The notes under the pieces were generated by a model. That model did not search any database. It saw only the letters and a list, made by a program, of their open reading frames with translations, and had not been told where the DNA came from. A program made the position numbers and the translations under genes. From Vibrio neptunius (GTDB lineage Bacteria; Pseudomonadota; Gammaproteobacteria; Enterobacterales; Vibrionaceae), in contig CP079860.1 in the NCBI GenBank assembly GCA_019339365.1, forward strand, positions 682,001 to 746,000: DNA of 64,000 nucleotides, in the 5' to 3' direction. Within the stretch, counting starts at the first letter, position 1; each line of letters opens with the position of its first letter. Below are positions 62,776 through 64,000 of this stretch, one piece after another.

Positions 62776-63414
62776 TTAGCCGTGTTTTTGGTCGTAATCT
62801 TTGATGGCTTTTTCGAGCAACTCGAAGTCTGGTTGAGTCAGATATTTACGCATCGCCGCAAATTTCTCTTCAGGCCATTGGTAAATTTCCAGCGCCACCA
62901 GCTTCTCTATTAGCTCAGGGGCAAAACGATATTTAACCAATCTGGCAGGATTTCCACCGACAATCGCGTATGGTTCCACATCTTTGGTCACAACACTGTT
63001 GGCCGCGACAACCGCACCTTCACCTACGGTCACGCCCGGCATGATCATGGCACGCATGCCTATCCATACTCCGTCATCAATGACAGTATCGCCTTTACCT
63101 TGATAAGAGCGCTCAACCTCTTCCAAAAACGGATAGAGACAAAACCAGTCTGTTCTATGGTTGTGATTCCCACCCATCAGAATAACGGCTTCTGCTGCAA
63201 TGCAAACATAGTCACCGATATAGAGCTGATCAATATCCCATCTCGGCTGCCATTGCTTGCTGATTTCGTCCCCATGCAAGTAGCGGACGACGGACTGTTC
63301 AAAACCGTTATCCCAACAATCGCTGTAGTAGCTATGAGTCCCCTTGATATGAATGTTTTTGTTCTGCACTACTTTATGCAGTAACTGAAATGTCGACCAA
63401 TGTTTTTGTGGCAT
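62776..63414 (-). CDS. CatB/Vat-like hexapeptide-repeat acetyltransferase
   Basis: 212 residues with a left-handed beta-helix. Active-site His in [18 protein letters not shown], typical of xenobiotic acetyltransferases (CatB chloramphenicol and Vat streptogramin types), and hexapeptide turns in [20 protein letters not shown] and [20 protein letters not shown]. Chromosomal vibrio copies of this family may or may not act on antibiotics. Single gene. Confidence 0.88.
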   Translation of the reverse strand: MPQKHWSTFQLLHKVVQNKNIHIKGTHSYYSDCWDNGFEQSVVRYLHGDEISKQWQPRWDIDQLYIGDYVCIAAEAVILMGGNHNHRTDWFCLYPFLEEVERSYQGKGDTVIDDGVWIGMRAMIMPGVTVGEGAVVAANSVVTKDVEPYAIVGGNPARLVKYRFAPELIEKLVALEIYQWPEEKFAAMRKYLTQPDFELLEKAIKDYDQKHG

Positions 63415-63635
63415 GACAAAATCCTCAATGCATCATTCAGATTTGCCACGGAACGAATTTCGTGGCGTTGTTTAGACGTTCAGCTAAACAACGCTTATTG
63501 GATGCGCGGCTGCTTGAGCAGCGGGATGATTTTCATAGTCAGGTCTCCTTTCGAGGCGCAACTTTACGCGAAAAGGCGGTTTTTATGTCAATATTGAGTC
63601 AGCATATTAAATATACAGATAGATTGAGTTTGCCT

Positions 63636-63725
63636 ATGTTTAAACACCTTTTACCGCTGGCAATTGTTTCTATGACGACAGCGATAACGCCCGCAAGCCA
63701 AGCCGATAAGCACACCAATTTATAA
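63636..63725 (+). CDS. Tiny exported peptide or truncated secreted protein
   Basis: An ATG at 63636 opens a 29-residue peptide (MFKHLLPLAIVSMTTAITPA), nearly all a signal peptide with a cut site near SQA, then stops. It may be a fragment of a longer secreted protein broken upstream, or a genuine tiny peptide. It stands 58 bases before the DCC-family gene, so it could be a leader of that operon. Otherwise the 63415-63783 region holds no gene. Confidence 0.35.
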   Translation: MFKHLLPLAIVSMTTAITPASQADKHTNL

Positions 63726-63783
63726 GCACCAGTGGCTGATCAATCAAGCCACTCATACGTAGAAGATAAAAAAGGATAAGCCT

Positions 63784-64000
63784 ATGACTCAACTTACGAT
63801 TTTCTACGATGGTACCTGTCCATTGTGTGTGAAAGAGATGGAACATTTAGCTCATTACGATGGCGAGCAACATTTATTGCTCGTTGATATCCACTCCGAA
63901 AACTTCCTCAATTACCCTGAGATCGACGCAAAACAAGCGTCTAAAATTCTTCATGCCGTTGATAATAACGGAACACTGCTGCTCGGTTTAGATGTCACTT
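63784..64000 (+). CDS. DCC-family thiol-disulfide protein (DUF393), N-terminal part
   Basis: The window ends within the gene; the first 72 codons are visible from ATG 63784 (ribosome site AAAAAGGATAAG). The DCC motif is clear: TIFYDGTCPLCVKEMEHL, with a thioredoxin-like CxxC. The family (DUF393) is thought to act in thiol-disulfide exchange; exact role unknown. Confidence 0.85.
   Translation, partial: MTQLTIFYDGTCPLCVKEMEHLAHYDGEQHLLLVDIHSENFLNYPEIDAKQASKILHAVDNNGTLLLGLDVT

Overview
The window is bacterial chromosomal DNA that reads as a Vibrio. Support comes from a malP-malQ-glgB / malT cluster arranged much as on Vibrio chromosome II, a VC0807-family protein, YibL, an OlsF-type ornithine lipid synthase, a siderophore ferric reductase of the kind common in vibrios, and one integron recombination site closely resembling Vibrio attC repeats. 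Gene density is high. No rRNA, tRNA or CRISPR array was recognised. Species and replicon are inferences.

Layout. 0-6.1 kb: start of an HD-domain signalling gene, a frameshifted acetyltransferase, a three-gene periplasmic copper-delivery operon (small membrane protein, SCO1/SenC, PCu(A)C), an iron-regulated siderophore reductase, a frameshifted prepilin, an abasic-site SRAP protein and a nitroreductase/monooxygenase pair. 6.1-18.6 kb: an accessory island. It opens with a complete RAYT (HUH-type REP-associated tyrosine transposase) unit with 18-bp perfect terminal inverted repeats. It continues with small one-gene modules punctuated by a 44-bp palindrome built from the same terminal sequence, plus at least one integron attC site, two BspA-type repeat proteins, a TonB receptor and an aegerolysin. 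18.6-26.7 kb: a frameshifted LysR gene, a DJ-1/PfpI protein, an HxlR regulator, a SnoaL-like protein, a DUF1826 protein with a Zur-like box, the folate-independent methionine synthase pair mesX-mesD, and a chemoreceptor.

26.8-38.6 kb: a GH19 chitinase, a VC0807-family membrane protein, an acidic lipoprotein, a secreted protein of unknown function, a ParD-like/methionine aminopeptidase pair, a PARP-like ADP-ribosyltransferase with a Cys cluster, a HAD phosphatase and a small membrane protein. 38.7-44.6 kb: a compact seven-gene minus-strand operon (DedA, ATP-grasp, DinB-like, NRDE/TANGO2, YHS, DoxX-like, OlsF). 45-47 kb: acetyltransferases and an LD-carboxypeptidase. 47.1-57.6 kb: glgB, malQ and malP, divergent from malT, with MalT boxes and two CRP sites between malP and malT. 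57.6-64 kb: a LysR regulator, an acetyltransferase, a large alkaline-phosphatase-superfamily protein, yibL, a CatB-like acetyltransferase and the start of a DCC-family gene.

The strongest candidates for something new are the RAYT unit with its matching palindromes inserted between single-gene modules, the PARP-like gene, the OlsF-containing operon, and the aegerolysin. Three genes are broken by one-base changes in homopolymers, which may be sequencing errors rather than biology.
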